From: Cyanobium usitatum str. Tous
Lineage (GTDB): Bacteria > Cyanobacteriota > Cyanobacteriia > PCC-6307 > Cyanobiaceae
Length of the DNA: 59,305 bases
Direction: 5' to 3'
Assembly: GCF_003011885.1 (NCBI RefSeq)
Contig: NZ_PXXO01000014.1
Span: forward strand, 1 to 59,305
The number at the start of each line of letters is the position of its first letter. Positions within the stretch are counted from its first letter, which is position 1. Below are positions 18,151-27,080 of this stretch, piece after piece. The notes below the pieces were generated by a model. That model was not told the DNA's origin. It worked only from the letters and a program-made list of their open reading frames with translations, and ran no database searches. Made by a program: the position numbers and the translations under genes.

Positions 18151-19924
18151 CAATCAGGTTGATGGGCGCTTTGCATCAATCATTTGTTACCCATTTTGAT
18201 TGACGCTTGGTAACACCTTTTCTCTAGCCTCCGGCTTGTTTTCCGACCGCTGCGCTGCGCTCTCCAGGCATAGCTGCACCCTGGCCACGCGCCAATCCCT
18301 GATGCGCCGCTGCAGCGTGCGTTTGTGCTGTGGCCCATAGCGCTCTTTATCCAGTGCGATCAGCCTGTCCAGAAGCTCCTGGCTGCCCACATCTGCTTCT
18401 GCCTCTAGCCACTGAGGGATGAGATCGGCATGGGCCTCAAAGGGATCCACGCGGCTGCGGCGGCCCTGCCGCGGCTTGGGCTTTTTCTGTAGAGGCCTGC
18501 TCTGACGCCACAGGGCCTGCAAACCCTGCAGAAAACCCTCCAGCCCACGATTTTCTTCCTCGGGGGTCTGCCAGAGCAGCGGATCCCCCGCCATGGCGCT
18601 GGCACGTTGGCCGCTGATCAACAGCGTCAGCCGGCTCTGGCAGCTGCGCATCGTGGCCTGCAGCGCCACCGGGTCACACCGCTTTCTGAGCTCTCTGAGG
18701 CCCTGGGCTTCCTGATCGCTGAGCACTCCGGTACGCAGGAGCTGCTGCAGCGGTGTTCGCGGCGGGTGGTGCTGCCGCTTGATCCGGCCCCCTTCCCGCA
18801 CGCTGCTTTTGAGCTTGAACGATGGCTGGAACAGGTTGGTGTAGCCGTAAGGCTTCCGCGTAAGCGGTACAGCCGCAGTGCCGCGTAGAGCTCGGCCAGC
18901 AGCTGGGCTGCCTCCAAGCCCACCAAACGCTCGTAGCCCACCACCCGGCGGATCAGCATCCCGTTTTTCTGCTCCACCCAGGCCTTGTCGTTGCTTTGGT
19001 AGGCGCGTGAGCGGGTGAGCTCGATTCCCTGTTCCGGAGCATCGCACCACTGCTCCATCAGGGCGTTCATGAAGGCTGGATCGTTGTCGGCATCGATCCC
19101 ACGCAGGGGGAAGGGAAGTTGCTGTCGCAGCCGCTGGATGGCGGCCAACACTGAGGCTCCATCCCGTGTGATCACGGGCAGGCTCTCGCTCCAACCGGTG
19201 GCGATGTCGGTGGCAACGAGGGTCCAGATAAACCGACCCTCCAGGCGTCCGCCGAAATGGGCCACCAGGTCAATCTCCAGCCAGCCGGGCTGCTTGTGGT
19301 CATCCCAGCCCTTAAACGTGCGCACCTGCAGGCGTCGCCGCACGCCGCTATGGGCCCGCGGAGGGCGCCGCCATCCATTGCCTCCGCTGCTCTGGCGGAC
19401 TGGGGCTAGCAGCCGATCAATCGTGGCGCTGCTCATCGTCAACACCCTCGCCCTCACGCCCTGCTCAAGCTGCAAGTGGCCGTGGTGCTCAAGCGACTCC
19501 ACCAGCTGCGGCAAAGGACATGGAGCCGCTTGCCGCACAGCCGGTGGCTGGCTTCCCACAGCGGCACCAACGCCTCGACTACCTCTTGGCCGTAGCGGCG
19601 GCGATGCTGGCCGCGGAGGCTGGTCTGCCGCTGATCGGGTTGCTGGTTCAACCGGCGCAGCAGCGATTTGCGGTGATAGCCGGTGAGGGCCTGCAGTTCA
19701 TTCAGCAGCATCTGTTTGCCCGTACGGCTCAAGCTCCGGTAACGGCCTGCTGCTGCGCTGAGCGCCAGCGCTATCGGCTCTCCCTCCTTGAGAGAGCCAG
19801 CTCGGACTGGCCTCACGCCTTGCTCGCCCCGCAGCGCTGATGCCATGAGAGGTCGTCAGTTCTGATGCAACAACCCTAGACGGGTAGCAGCTTTAAAGAT
19901 GCAAAGCGCCCCTCAACCAGATTG
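18151..19924 (-). mobile_element. insertion sequence with DDE transposase, inserted into the IS3 remnant
   Basis: About 1.77 kb bounded by a 27-base inverted repeat: CAATCAGGTTGATGGGCGCT at 18151 onward matches the reverse complement of 19898-19924 with two mismatches, both ends running into GGCGCTTTGCATC. The element contains one frameshifted transposase gene. IS3 OrfB sequence is found immediately on both sides, showing that it landed inside that gene. A clean target-site duplication is not visible, and about 30 OrfB codons appear to be missing at the junction. Confidence 0.8.
18204..19846 (-). pseudogene. DDE integrase-type transposase (ISNCY/IS481-like), frameshifted
   Basis: The protein can be followed through three frames. 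The N-terminal part (19846 down to about 19520) has SLSRTGKQMLLNELQALTGY and HRKSLLRRLN, a DNA-binding start. The middle (about 19520 to 18870) holds the rve catalytic core: WLEIDLVAHFGGRLEGRFIW, IDADNDPAFMNALMEQWC and TRSRAYQSNDKAWVEQKNG. The C-terminal part (about 18850 onward) has NLFQPSFKLKSSVREGGRIK and PRTPLQQLL. The first frame change is near 19520; the second is caused by about 26 extra bases near 18850. Two frameshifts make it inactive as it stands. The family name is by resemblance of the core and tail, not by a database match. Confidence 0.8.
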
Positions 19925-19928
19925 TCGT

Positions 19929-20012
19929 CGGACACGCTGCTGGCGCCAACCCGAAGGAGTGTGGATCAACAAGCCAATAGAGGAGCCCATCCGATCCTGG
20001 AGCTACCCTTAA
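19929..20012 (+). pseudogene. IS3-family OrfB, 3' terminal fragment
   Basis: In frame these bases read RTRCWRQPEGVWINKP and then IEEPIRSWSYP before TAA, the typical C-terminal end of IS3-type OrfB proteins. It is separated from the rest of OrfB by the 1.77-kb IS, which proves that insertion took place inside OrfB. Confidence 0.75.
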
Positions 20013-20217
20013 TCCAGGCCGCCTGAGTGGCAGCCCAGGAGCGACACCTTTCCTGAAAGTCACCGCTCCAGGGGTACTCCCCTGGAGAGCCGAATGCAAT
20101 GGAGAGTGGCTTAACCATCCAGCAGCTCTCATAAGAACTGAAGCAGCAAAGGGGATCACGTAACCCACGCCCCGCTCAATCATTTCAAAAAAATTCTCGC
20201 CAATTTTAGGTTCAATC

Positions 20218-20715
20218 ATGCCGACGCCTGACGACAATTTTAGCGAGTCAATTGATAGCATTGACTTAAAAGACGCACTGGCCCTTGCGGCATACATAGA
20301 ACAATTGCTCATGACTGAGCAGCAATGGATCCTTAATCGCTTGTCTTGGCTTTTTACCTCTCAATCCTTTCTTATAACCGCCTTTGTTGTGCTTTTGGGC
20401 TCAGGCAATCATTCCCCCAGTGCTTATCTCTTGCGAATTACACTGCCTCTTTTAGGCCTGTTTTGTTGTATAAGCGTAGCAATAGCCATCAGGGCCGCTG
20501 AACGAGTACGCAAGCCACTCGAAAACAGGCGCGCGTTCTTATCAATGCATATTAACAACATAGTTAAAAGTCCAAAGCTCGTTCCAGTGCTTGGATCAAG
20601 CAAGGCCCTTCGTGAAAATCCATGGACATTGCATCATGGTTCATTGCCGCACATTGTTTTGCCTTGGGCATTTGCCGTTCTATGGCTTCTGTTGTTAATG
20701 ACATTAGGACTTTGA
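20218..20715 (+). CDS. hypothetical membrane protein
   Basis: A 165-residue protein that I do not recognise. The N-terminal 45 residues are hydrophilic and acidic. Two hydrophobic spans follow (about FLITAFVVLLGSG and LLRITLPLLGLFCCISVAIAI), then a soluble stretch, then a C-terminal span (LPWAFAVLWLLLLMTLGL). This resembles small cyanobacterial and proteobacterial membrane proteins with a coiled N-terminus and three spans, of unknown role. It lies in AT-richer DNA between the IS elements and the glucosidase, convergent with the latter. ATG 20218 is the first start in frame. Confidence 0.65.
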   Translation: MPTPDDNFSESIDSIDLKDALALAAYIEQLLMTEQQWILNRLSWLFTSQSFLITAFVVLLGSGNHSPSAYLLRITLPLLGLFCCISVAIAIRAAERVRKPLENRRAFLSMHINNIVKSPKLVPVLGSSKALRENPWTLHHGSLPHIVLPWAFAVLWLLLLMTLGL

Positions 20716-20743
20716 ACCAAGGCAGTCTTTCTGCCAATCTCCC

Positions 20744-23506
20744 TCAATCGCCGCCATAGCGCTCAGCAGGCAGGGGTCCAGTATTGCCGCCGCTCGCCAA
20801 CCGACTCTCCTGGGTGTTGGCGGCGAAGTAGTGAATCAAATTAACCACCAGACCACTCCATCCCGTCTGGTGGCTGGCGCCAATGCCGGCCCCATTGTCA
20901 CCATGGAAGTACTCATAAAACAGCAGATGGTCCTTCCAATTGGGGTCGCTTTGAAAGGTCCGCTGGCTGCCAAAGACTGGTCTAAAGCCTTCAGCATTGC
21001 GTGTGAAAATGGAAACGAGTCTGTGCGAGAGATTCTCGGCAACTTCGTAGAGGTTTGCCATTTGGCCGCTACCGGTTGGGAATTCAACCTTGAAGTCGTT
21101 GCCGTAATACGTGTAGTAGACACTCAAAGAGCGAATGATCGCGAAGTTGACTGGCATCCAGATCGGCCCGCGCCAGTTGCTGTTGCCGCCGAACAGGCCT
21201 GAATCGGACTCTGCCGGCAGGTATTGGACAACGTACTCCTGTTGATTGTGGACAAAGCGATAGGGGGCCCGTTCGTGCCGTTTCGAGATCGAGCGAATGC
21301 CATGGTCACTGAGAAACTCATCAGGATCGAGCATGATCTTCAGCACGCGGCGAAGATTGGTTTCATCGAGGGCTGACATCATTTGTCGGTTGGCATAGCC
21401 CTTGAGCCTGATGTCGTGAAAAGAGCTGTGTAGGCCTGGATATTTATCCCGCATGTGTTGCAAGTAATCGCCAATTTCCGGAAATTGTTCCACGACATCC
21501 TGCTCGAACACGTGTACAGCGCACAATGGAATCAGCCCGACCATCGATCTGACTTTCAAGCGAGTTGAGCTACCGTCGCTTTTGCGGAGGACATCATAAA
21601 AGAATCCTTCCTCTTCATCCCACATGCTCTCGCTCGCATTGCGATTGACCATCGCGTGGGCGATTCTTAAATAGTGCTTGATAAATTTGGCTATGTATTC
21701 GCGATACGTTTCATCGCTTCGTGCCAACTCAACGGCGATATTAACCATCGTCTGGGCGTAGAAGGCCATCCACGCGGTGCCATCGGCCTGCTCGAGCCGG
21801 CCGCCCATCTCTGGCGATTCAGTGCGGTCAAAAATACCAATATTATCAAGTCCAAGGAAGCCACCTTGGAACACACTATTACCCTCGGCATCTTTTCGAT
21901 TCACCCACCAGGTAAAGTTGATGAGAAGCTTGTGGAAGCTTTGTTTCAGCCACTGATGATCAGCCTGGCCATGGAGTGATGCATCGGTTAAGTAGACGAG
22001 ATAGGTTGCCCAGGCATGTACGGGTGGGTTGACATCGCCGAAGTTCCACTCATAGGCTGGAATTTGCCCGTTGGGGTGCAGGTACTCGCTGCTCAGCATC
22101 AAGCTGAGCTGTTGCTTGGCGAAGCTCGGATCCACGAGTGAAAACGCCATGCTGTGGAAAGCAAGATCCCAGGCCGCGTACCAGGGGTATTCCCATTTGT
22201 CTGGCATGGAGATCACATCACAGTTGTTCATGTGATGCCACTGCTGATTTCTGAATCCCTGGCCGTTCACGGCACCCATGGGATCAATGCCACGCTGCTG
22301 GAGCCAGGGCGCAATGTCGTAGTTGTAAAACTGTTTGGACCACAGCATCCCTGCCACGGCCTGCCTGAACACCAGCTTTTGCTCAGTGCTTAATCCAGCT
22401 GGCATCACCCTGGCGTAGTAGTCATCGCAGTCCTGTTTTCTACGATCCAAGATCTGGTCAAAGTCATGAAAGGCAGAGTCGTGATAGGCAGAGTCGTTAT
22501 TTGATTCAGGCGTTGACTTGGCCAATCGTAATTGGATTGTGCTCGAGGCATGGGCACCAATCGAGAGGTTATGAACTGCGGATGCCTTAGTGCCGCGCTG
22601 GGATGGGTTGACAGCTGCTATTTCGCCATGAACGATGTAGCGGTTAATGCCACACTTGGTGTAGGGGGATTGATTCGGTTTGTCGTAGATGATTTCTGTG
22701 TTTGTTTCGTTTTCCGTGAACACCAGTTCATCAGCATCCTGGCAGTGCAGCACGAAATCGCCAAGGTTGGGGTGGCTCGCATGGAGGCTGGCTGCACCTG
22801 ATTCACCCGGCTGCGCTTTGATCAAGGGTTTTAGGCCGCTGCCCTGATCCCAGGTATTGCGAAACCAGAGGGTTGGCAGAACAGCGAGACTGGCTGCTTG
22901 ATCGGAGCGATTGTGGACCGTGATCTGGATCAGCAGGTCTTCCGGATCAGCCTTGGCGTATTCGACTTCGATATCACAGTATTCATTCTTATCAAAGATC
23001 CCCGTGTCGATTAGTTCATATTCCGACTCGTGTCGAGACCTTGCTTTATTTACAGCTACAAGATCTTCGTAGGGAAAGGCATTGAGCGGATACTTGTAGA
23101 GGTAACGCATGTAGGAATGCGTTGGTGTTGAATCCAGGTAGTAATAATATTCTTTGACATCTTCGCCGTGGTTCCCTTCGCTGTTGGTGAGGCCAAAGAG
23201 GCGTTCCTTAATGATCGGGTCTTTGCCATTCCAGAGTGCTAAGGCGAAGCAAAGCAGCTGGTGGTCATCGCTGATGCCTGCCAGGCCATCCTCTCCCCAC
23301 TGGTAGGCGCGGGATCTTGCCTGATCGTGACTGAAGGATTCCCAGGCATCGCCATCGGGGCTGTCGTCCTCGCGCACCGTGCCCCACTGCCTTTCGCTCA
23401 GGTAGGGACCCCACGCTCTCCACGGCTTTTGGCCCTGGTCGGCCTCCGCTAGGCGCTGGTGCTCAGGCGAGAGGGCTTCTGAGGATTGGGCCTGGGACAC
23501 CACCAT
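20744..23506 (-). CDS. GH63-type glucosidase (MGH1-like domain)
   Basis: About 920 residues; a bacterial relative of glycoside hydrolase family 63 (mannosyl-oligosaccharide glucosidase type). The N-terminal half is a beta-sandwich domain (YLYKYPLNAFPYEDLVAVN, IQITVHNRSDQ). The C-terminal half is an (alpha/alpha)6 barrel with KWEYPWYAAWDLAFHSMAFS, where the acidic residue of AWDL is the likely catalytic acid, then FGDVNPPVHAWATYLVY and SDSGLFGGNSNWRGPIWMPV. FHGDNGAGIGASHQTGWSGL near the end is typical. ATG at 23506 (MVVSQAQSSE); the frame opens 11 codons earlier. No signal peptide, so cytoplasmic. A role in glycogen or compatible-solute breakdown is possible but unproven. Confidence 0.85.
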   Translation of the reverse strand: MVVSQAQSSEALSPEHQRLAEADQGQKPWRAWGPYLSERQWGTVREDDSPDGDAWESFSHDQARSRAYQWGEDGLAGISDDHQLLCFALALWNGKDPIIKERLFGLTNSEGNHGEDVKEYYYYLDSTPTHSYMRYLYKYPLNAFPYEDLVAVNKARSRHESEYELIDTGIFDKNEYCDIEVEYAKADPEDLLIQITVHNRSDQAASLAVLPTLWFRNTWDQGSGLKPLIKAQPGESGAASLHASHPNLGDFVLHCQDADELVFTENETNTEIIYDKPNQSPYTKCGINRYIVHGEIAAVNPSQRGTKASAVHNLSIGAHASSTIQLRLAKSTPESNNDSAYHDSAFHDFDQILDRRKQDCDDYYARVMPAGLSTEQKLVFRQAVAGMLWSKQFYNYDIAPWLQQRGIDPMGAVNGQGFRNQQWHHMNNCDVISMPDKWEYPWYAAWDLAFHSMAFSLVDPSFAKQQLSLMLSSEYLHPNGQIPAYEWNFGDVNPPVHAWATYLVYLTDASLHGQADHQWLKQSFHKLLINFTWWVNRKDAEGNSVFQGGFLGLDNIGIFDRTESPEMGGRLEQADGTAWMAFYAQTMVNIAVELARSDETYREYIAKFIKHYLRIAHAMVNRNASESMWDEEEGFFYDVLRKSDGSSTRLKVRSMVGLIPLCAVHVFEQDVVEQFPEIGDYLQHMRDKYPGLHSSFHDIRLKGYANRQMMSALDETNLRRVLKIMLDPDEFLSDHGIRSISKRHERAPYRFVHNQQEYVVQYLPAESDSGLFGGNSNWRGPIWMPVNFAIIRSLSVYYTYYGNDFKVEFPTGSGQMANLYEVAENLSHRLVSIFTRNAEGFRPVFGSQRTFQSDPNWKDHLLFYEYFHGDNGAGIGASHQTGWSGLVVNLIHYFAANTQESRLASGGNTGPLPAERYGGD

Positions 23507-23765
23507 GGTTAACGAAGGCTTGAAATCAGTCCCTCTCACACTAAGGGGGGGCGGTTACGGCTGCTACTACTAGTGGGTGGGGGTAGGGGCGACCCCATGA
23601 GCGGCTGGATAAGTGACTACACAGATGGCAAAGGTGCGAGATCCGCGCCAGTATCAATGCCGAGGGATTTGCCTTCTCGCTGCCAAAGCGAAGCAGGAGA
23701 TAGCAGGCAAGCAATGTTCCCCTAATACTGATCATTCTCCTTGGTCAAGCAGCCGAAGAGAGATT
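23507..23765. other. intergenic
   Basis: 259 bases between the glucosidase start and a small gene read in the same direction. I see no gene. It presumably holds the promoter of the glucosidase. Confidence 0.4.
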
Positions 23766-23966
23766 TCAATCATCACCCTGCGGTGTTTCAACCATCCGTT
23801 GCTGACCAGAGTTCATCATCTCTGTGTAGGAAAGAGCCCTTGGCCATTCCGGTTCGAAGGTAATAGTCCTTAGGTCTTCTCTTTGATCCCTAGGTTTGCC
23901 TGCAATGAGTTTTCTAACCATCCATGCCACGGACAAGGAAGCAACCAGAGCAACAAGGACTGTCAT
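23766..23966 (-). CDS. small single-span hypothetical protein
   Basis: A 66-residue protein beginning MTVLVALVASLSVAWMVRKL, a single N-terminal membrane span, followed by a polar tail (KPRDQREDLRTITFEPEWPR) with ALSYTEMMNSGQQRMVETP. A GGAGAG box lies at good distance before the ATG at 23966, which supports this start over the upstream in-frame one. No homologue is recognised. It may form a leftward unit with the glucosidase. Confidence 0.6.
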   Translation of the reverse strand: MTVLVALVASLSVAWMVRKLIAGKPRDQREDLRTITFEPEWPRALSYTEMMNSGQQRMVETPQGDD

Positions 23967-24211
23967 GGGCTCTCCGCAGATCTTGCCTTCCAAATTATGC
24001 AGTAGAAACAGCTGCCACCTGAAATACACAGAGCCAAGATCACCAGCGTCTGTGGATCGGCTGAGATCACCAAAAAAATGGCGATGCACTGCGACACCCT
24101 GCGGGTGAGCAACCAATCCGGCCAGGGAAACTGGAGCAACTGGCGCCTGCCGCTATCTCAACAGAAGTGGTCCGCCACCGCCAAACCGTTACTAGTCCAA
24201 ACCCAGGCGCC

Positions 24212-24379
24212 CTAGGTGTCCTCCTGGGCTCGCCCAGCCAGAAGCCAGATACCAAGGGCCAGCAACAACCAGGGCAAAAAGCTGAGCTGCATCAAGTCGG
24301 ACAACACCTGCAGCAAGGGCCCCATAGCCCAATAAAACACCGCTACCGAGACCGCCACCACAACAATCAGAGCCCCCAT
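24212..24379 (-). CDS. small two-span membrane protein
   Basis: A 55-residue ORF: MGALIVVVAVSVAVFYWAMG, PLLQVLSDLMQLSF, LPWLLLALGIWLLAGRAQED, T. Two hydrophobic segments flank a short polar turn. It starts 13 bases after the sua5 stop, in the same direction, so it is probably the last gene of the prmC-sua5 operon. Such a small membrane protein next to sua5 is plausible as conserved picocyanobacterial core content. The function is unknown. It marks the right-hand edge of the accessory region. Confidence 0.7.
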   Translation of the reverse strand: MGALIVVVAVSVAVFYWAMGPLLQVLSDLMQLSFLPWLLLALGIWLLAGRAQEDT

Positions 24380-24391
24380 GCCTACGCGCTC

Positions 24392-25003
24392 CTAAATGCC
24401 TGGGGGCAGTAGAGCACCGGCCCGCAATACCCGCCAGCCTCCCTCAGCGCGCCAAGCAACAACCGTGCTGGCCTGACCTGCGGCGAGGGGCCAGGGGATC
24501 GGTGCCAGAAGCGGCACCCCGAGAAATTGCTGGGCAGCCTCCTGAGCTGTGCATGCGGCCGGACAGCCTGAAATGTTGGCGCTGGTTGTAGCCAAGGGGC
24601 CACTTAGCTGCAGCAAGGCCTGGGCTTCCGCACTGGCCGGCAGCCGCAGGCCCAGGCTCGACCCACCGGGATTAAGGGCCTCTGCCACCACTCCAACGGC
24701 AGGTAGCACCAAAGTGACCGCCCCTGGCCAGGCCCAAGCAGCCATCTCCAACCACTCAGTGCGCGGCGCTACGCCAAGGCAAGCAAACAGATCTTCGGAG
24801 CTGGCCGCCATCAAAATCAAAGGCTTGTCTGCCGGGCGTTGTTTCAGGCGCCAAAGCTGGTTGGCCTGGCCAGGTGAAGCCGCCAGAGCTGGCAAGGTAT
24901 CTGTGGGGAACAGGGCAGCTGAACCCTGAAGGAGCAGTGCCGCCAGATCTGACGGCTCCAAGGCTGGAGATGGAACCGGCAACAATCCAGGCTTAATGGT
25001 CAT
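24392..25003 (-). CDS. tsaC: L-threonylcarbamoyladenylate synthase (Sua5/YrdC family)
   Basis: A 203-residue Sua5/YrdC protein that makes threonylcarbamoyl-AMP for t6A37 of ANN-decoding tRNAs. Motifs: LLLQGSAALFPTDTLPALAA (the usual PTDT.YGL is altered), RLKQRPADKPLILMAASSED (KxR..kPl), WPGAVTLVLPA, GLRLPASAEAQALLQ and GPLATTSANISG (SAN.SG). ATG 25003 starts MTIKPGLLPVP and overlaps the prmC end by 11 bases. It lacks the C-terminal Sua5 domain, so it is the short TsaC-like form. Confidence 0.9.
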   Translation of the reverse strand: MTIKPGLLPVPSPALEPSDLAALLLQGSAALFPTDTLPALAASPGQANQLWRLKQRPADKPLILMAASSEDLFACLGVAPRTEWLEMAAWAWPGAVTLVLPAVGVVAEALNPGGSSLGLRLPASAEAQALLQLSGPLATTSANISGCPAACTAQEAAQQFLGVPLLAPIPWPLAAGQASTVVAWRAEGGWRVLRAGALLPPGI

Positions 25004-25889
25004 GGCAATCCCTGCCCGATCCTGGCCAGCGTGCCGACGCAAAGCGCTCTACACCCTCGAGATCCCCATGGGAGCGCACCTCGGCATATCCGGCAGCACT
25101 GAGTAGGTCGATCACCGCCTGGCTCTGGTCGAAGTGATGCTCCATCAGCAACAGGCCTCCTGGAGCAAGAGCCGCCGCTCCACCCGCCACGATTAGGCGC
25201 AAGGCATCCAGTCCATCGACTCCACCATCGAGGGCTATTACGGGCTCATGATCCCTCACCCCGGGCTCCAAACCAGCCCATACCGCTGTCGGTATGTAGG
25301 GGGGATTGCTCACCACCAGCTCAAACTGTCCCAACCAGGGGCTCAACGGCTGCCACCAACTGCCCTCCAGCAATTGGACCCGATCGGCAACGCCTCCTGC
25401 CGCAAGATTTAGGGCCGCCTGACTAAGCGCCCCTGGACTGCAGTCGACGGCCCAGCCGCGACTGGAGGGCCAGGCGAGGGCCAAGGCCAGGGCCATACAG
25501 CCAGAGCCGGTGCCGAGATCGGCCCAACAGCCCGGGCCGGAAGGGGCCAGCTCCAGTGCCAGCTCCACCAGTAATTCCGTTTCCTGTCTAGGGATCAGCA
25601 CTCCTGGAGCGACGCTGATCTCCAGGTCACGCCAGGGGCAGCGCCCCACAAGGTATTGGAGCGGCTCGGCCGTATCGAGATGGCAGCGCCACATCGCCTC
25701 CAATTGGTTGAGATCGCAGGCCAATTGAACCGGCAGCTCAGCATGAAGCCGCAGCTGCTGTTGAGCACGCCAGGGCAGGCCTCCCGCCAGATCCAGCAGC
25801 CAGTCAAAGTCTCCAGGGCTCCCGCCCAGGGCTAGTTGCTGTCGCCGCCAGGCCAACAATTGAGCCCCATCGAGCTGCCCATTCACCAT
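24993..25889 (-). CDS. prmC: peptide chain release factor N5-glutamine methyltransferase
   Basis: A 298-residue SAM-dependent methyltransferase that methylates the Gln of the GGQ motif in release factors. The N-terminal helical domain leads to QYLVGRCPWRDLEISVAPGV then LIPRQETELLV, the SAM-binding ADLGTGSGCMALALAL, and the catalytic NPPYIPTAVW (NPPY). The HEPVIALDGGVDGLDALRLI segment and the LLLMEHHFDQSQAV end are family-typical. It lies in the leftward run thioesterase - dprA - prmC - sua5, with a 9-base gap after dprA and an overlap with sua5. Confidence 0.93.
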   Translation of the reverse strand: MVNGQLDGAQLLAWRRQQLALGGSPGDFDWLLDLAGGLPWRAQQQLRLHAELPVQLACDLNQLEAMWRCHLDTAEPLQYLVGRCPWRDLEISVAPGVLIPRQETELLVELALELAPSGPGCWADLGTGSGCMALALALAWPSSRGWAVDCSPGALSQAALNLAAGGVADRVQLLEGSWWQPLSPWLGQFELVVSNPPYIPTAVWAGLEPGVRDHEPVIALDGGVDGLDALRLIVAGGAAALAPGGLLLMEHHFDQSQAVIDLLSAAGYAEVRSHGDLEGVERFASARWPGSGRDCHDH

Positions 25890-25898
25890 GGATCAAGG

Positions 25899-27053
25899 CT
25901 AGGCCGGACGCCAGCAAAGCCCAGGCTCAGCCCGCACCAGCCCCTGAAGCTCTAGGGCCAACAGACGGGAGGCAAGGGAGGCCGCAGGCTCCTCCAGCAT
26001 CAGGCAGAGCTGCTCAAGCGAAGCTCCGTGCCCCAAGGCTGCTAGCAGCGCGGGATCGGCTGATCGCAGCAGCCCATGGGAGGCCGAAGGAGCAGCGGGA
26101 TCTGGCGAGGCCAGGGGGCCAGGCCCTAGCTGGCGAATTAAATCTGCGGGCTCAAGCAGCACCGTGGCGTCTTGGGCGAGCAGCCGATTGCTACCGGCAG
26201 CAGATGCCTTGCCCGCATCAGCCGGCACGGCCCAGACCGGCAACTCCTGCTGCATGGCGAGGGTGGCCGACTGGAGAGCCCCACTGCGCATAGGGCATTC
26301 GACCACCACCACCGCCCGAGCCAGGCCGACCTGCAGCCGGTTACGAGCCGCAAAATGACCTGCCTGCACCGCAGTGCCTGCCGGCAACTCGCTTACCAGC
26401 AGCCCCCCGGCACCCACCTCAGCCTGCAGCTGCTGATGGTGCCTGGGATAAACCCGCTCAAGGGGAGTGCCCAACACCCCCACAGGCCGGCCACCCTTGG
26501 ACAAGCAGCCCCGGTGGGCGGCTCCGTCGATCCCTTCTGCCAGGCCACTCACCACCGGCCAACCCGCCTGGGCAAGGGCCGCACCGATCGCCTCAGCCAT
26601 GGCCACCCCATGCAGGGAGGGCCGGCGCGTGCCCACGACCGCAATGGCCTGGCGGCGACGAAGCAGGGGCCACAACCAGCCCTTACCCCGCCAATACAGG
26701 CGCAGAGGCGGCCGCGCCAAGGCGAGCAACTCGGGCGGAAAGGCCGGATCAGCCGGCACCAACACCCCCTTGCCGCCGCGCAGCTCTTGGCAGAGACGGG
26801 GCAAGGGATCGGGACCCCAGCGGTCGCGATAGCGCTGAAGCTGGCGGCAGCCCACCGCACCAAAACCGGCAAGGGCAGCAAAGGCCTCGAGCGGAGCGCC
26901 CCAGGCTGCCGCCCAGCCACAAAAGTTGTCCCGAATGGCAACCAACCGCTGGGCGCCAATGCCTGGACAACCCGACCACAGCAGCCACCAAAGCCGCTGC
27001 TCCTGATTCCAACCGGCGCCATCGGCGCTCCGCAGCAACCCCTGAATCGCCAT
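25899..27053 (-). CDS. dprA: DNA processing protein DprA
   Basis: A 384-residue DprA/Smf protein that loads RecA on incoming single-stranded DNA during natural transformation. The Rossmann-like core is plain: IAVVGTRRPSLHGVAMAEAI, VVSGLAEGIDGAAHRGCL, VGVLGTPLERVYPRHHQQL, LVSELPAGTAVQAGHFAARN then RLQVGLARAVVVVEC, and GSNRLLAQDATVLLEPADL. An N-terminal SAM-like helical region and a C-terminal winged-helix-like tail (HGASLEQLCLMLEEPAASLA) are present. Its presence with comF in the same window suggests competence genes are retained. Confidence 0.94.
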   Translation of the reverse strand: MAIQGLLRSADGAGWNQEQRLWWLLWSGCPGIGAQRLVAIRDNFCGWAAAWGAPLEAFAALAGFGAVGCRQLQRYRDRWGPDPLPRLCQELRGGKGVLVPADPAFPPELLALARPPLRLYWRGKGWLWPLLRRRQAIAVVGTRRPSLHGVAMAEAIGAALAQAGWPVVSGLAEGIDGAAHRGCLSKGGRPVGVLGTPLERVYPRHHQQLQAEVGAGGLLVSELPAGTAVQAGHFAARNRLQVGLARAVVVVECPMRSGALQSATLAMQQELPVWAVPADAGKASAAGSNRLLAQDATVLLEPADLIRQLGPGPLASPDPAAPSASHGLLRSADPALLAALGHGASLEQLCLMLEEPAASLASRLLALELQGLVRAEPGLCWRPA

Positions 27054-27080
27054 ACCGCTTTCAGTACAGATGTACTGATC

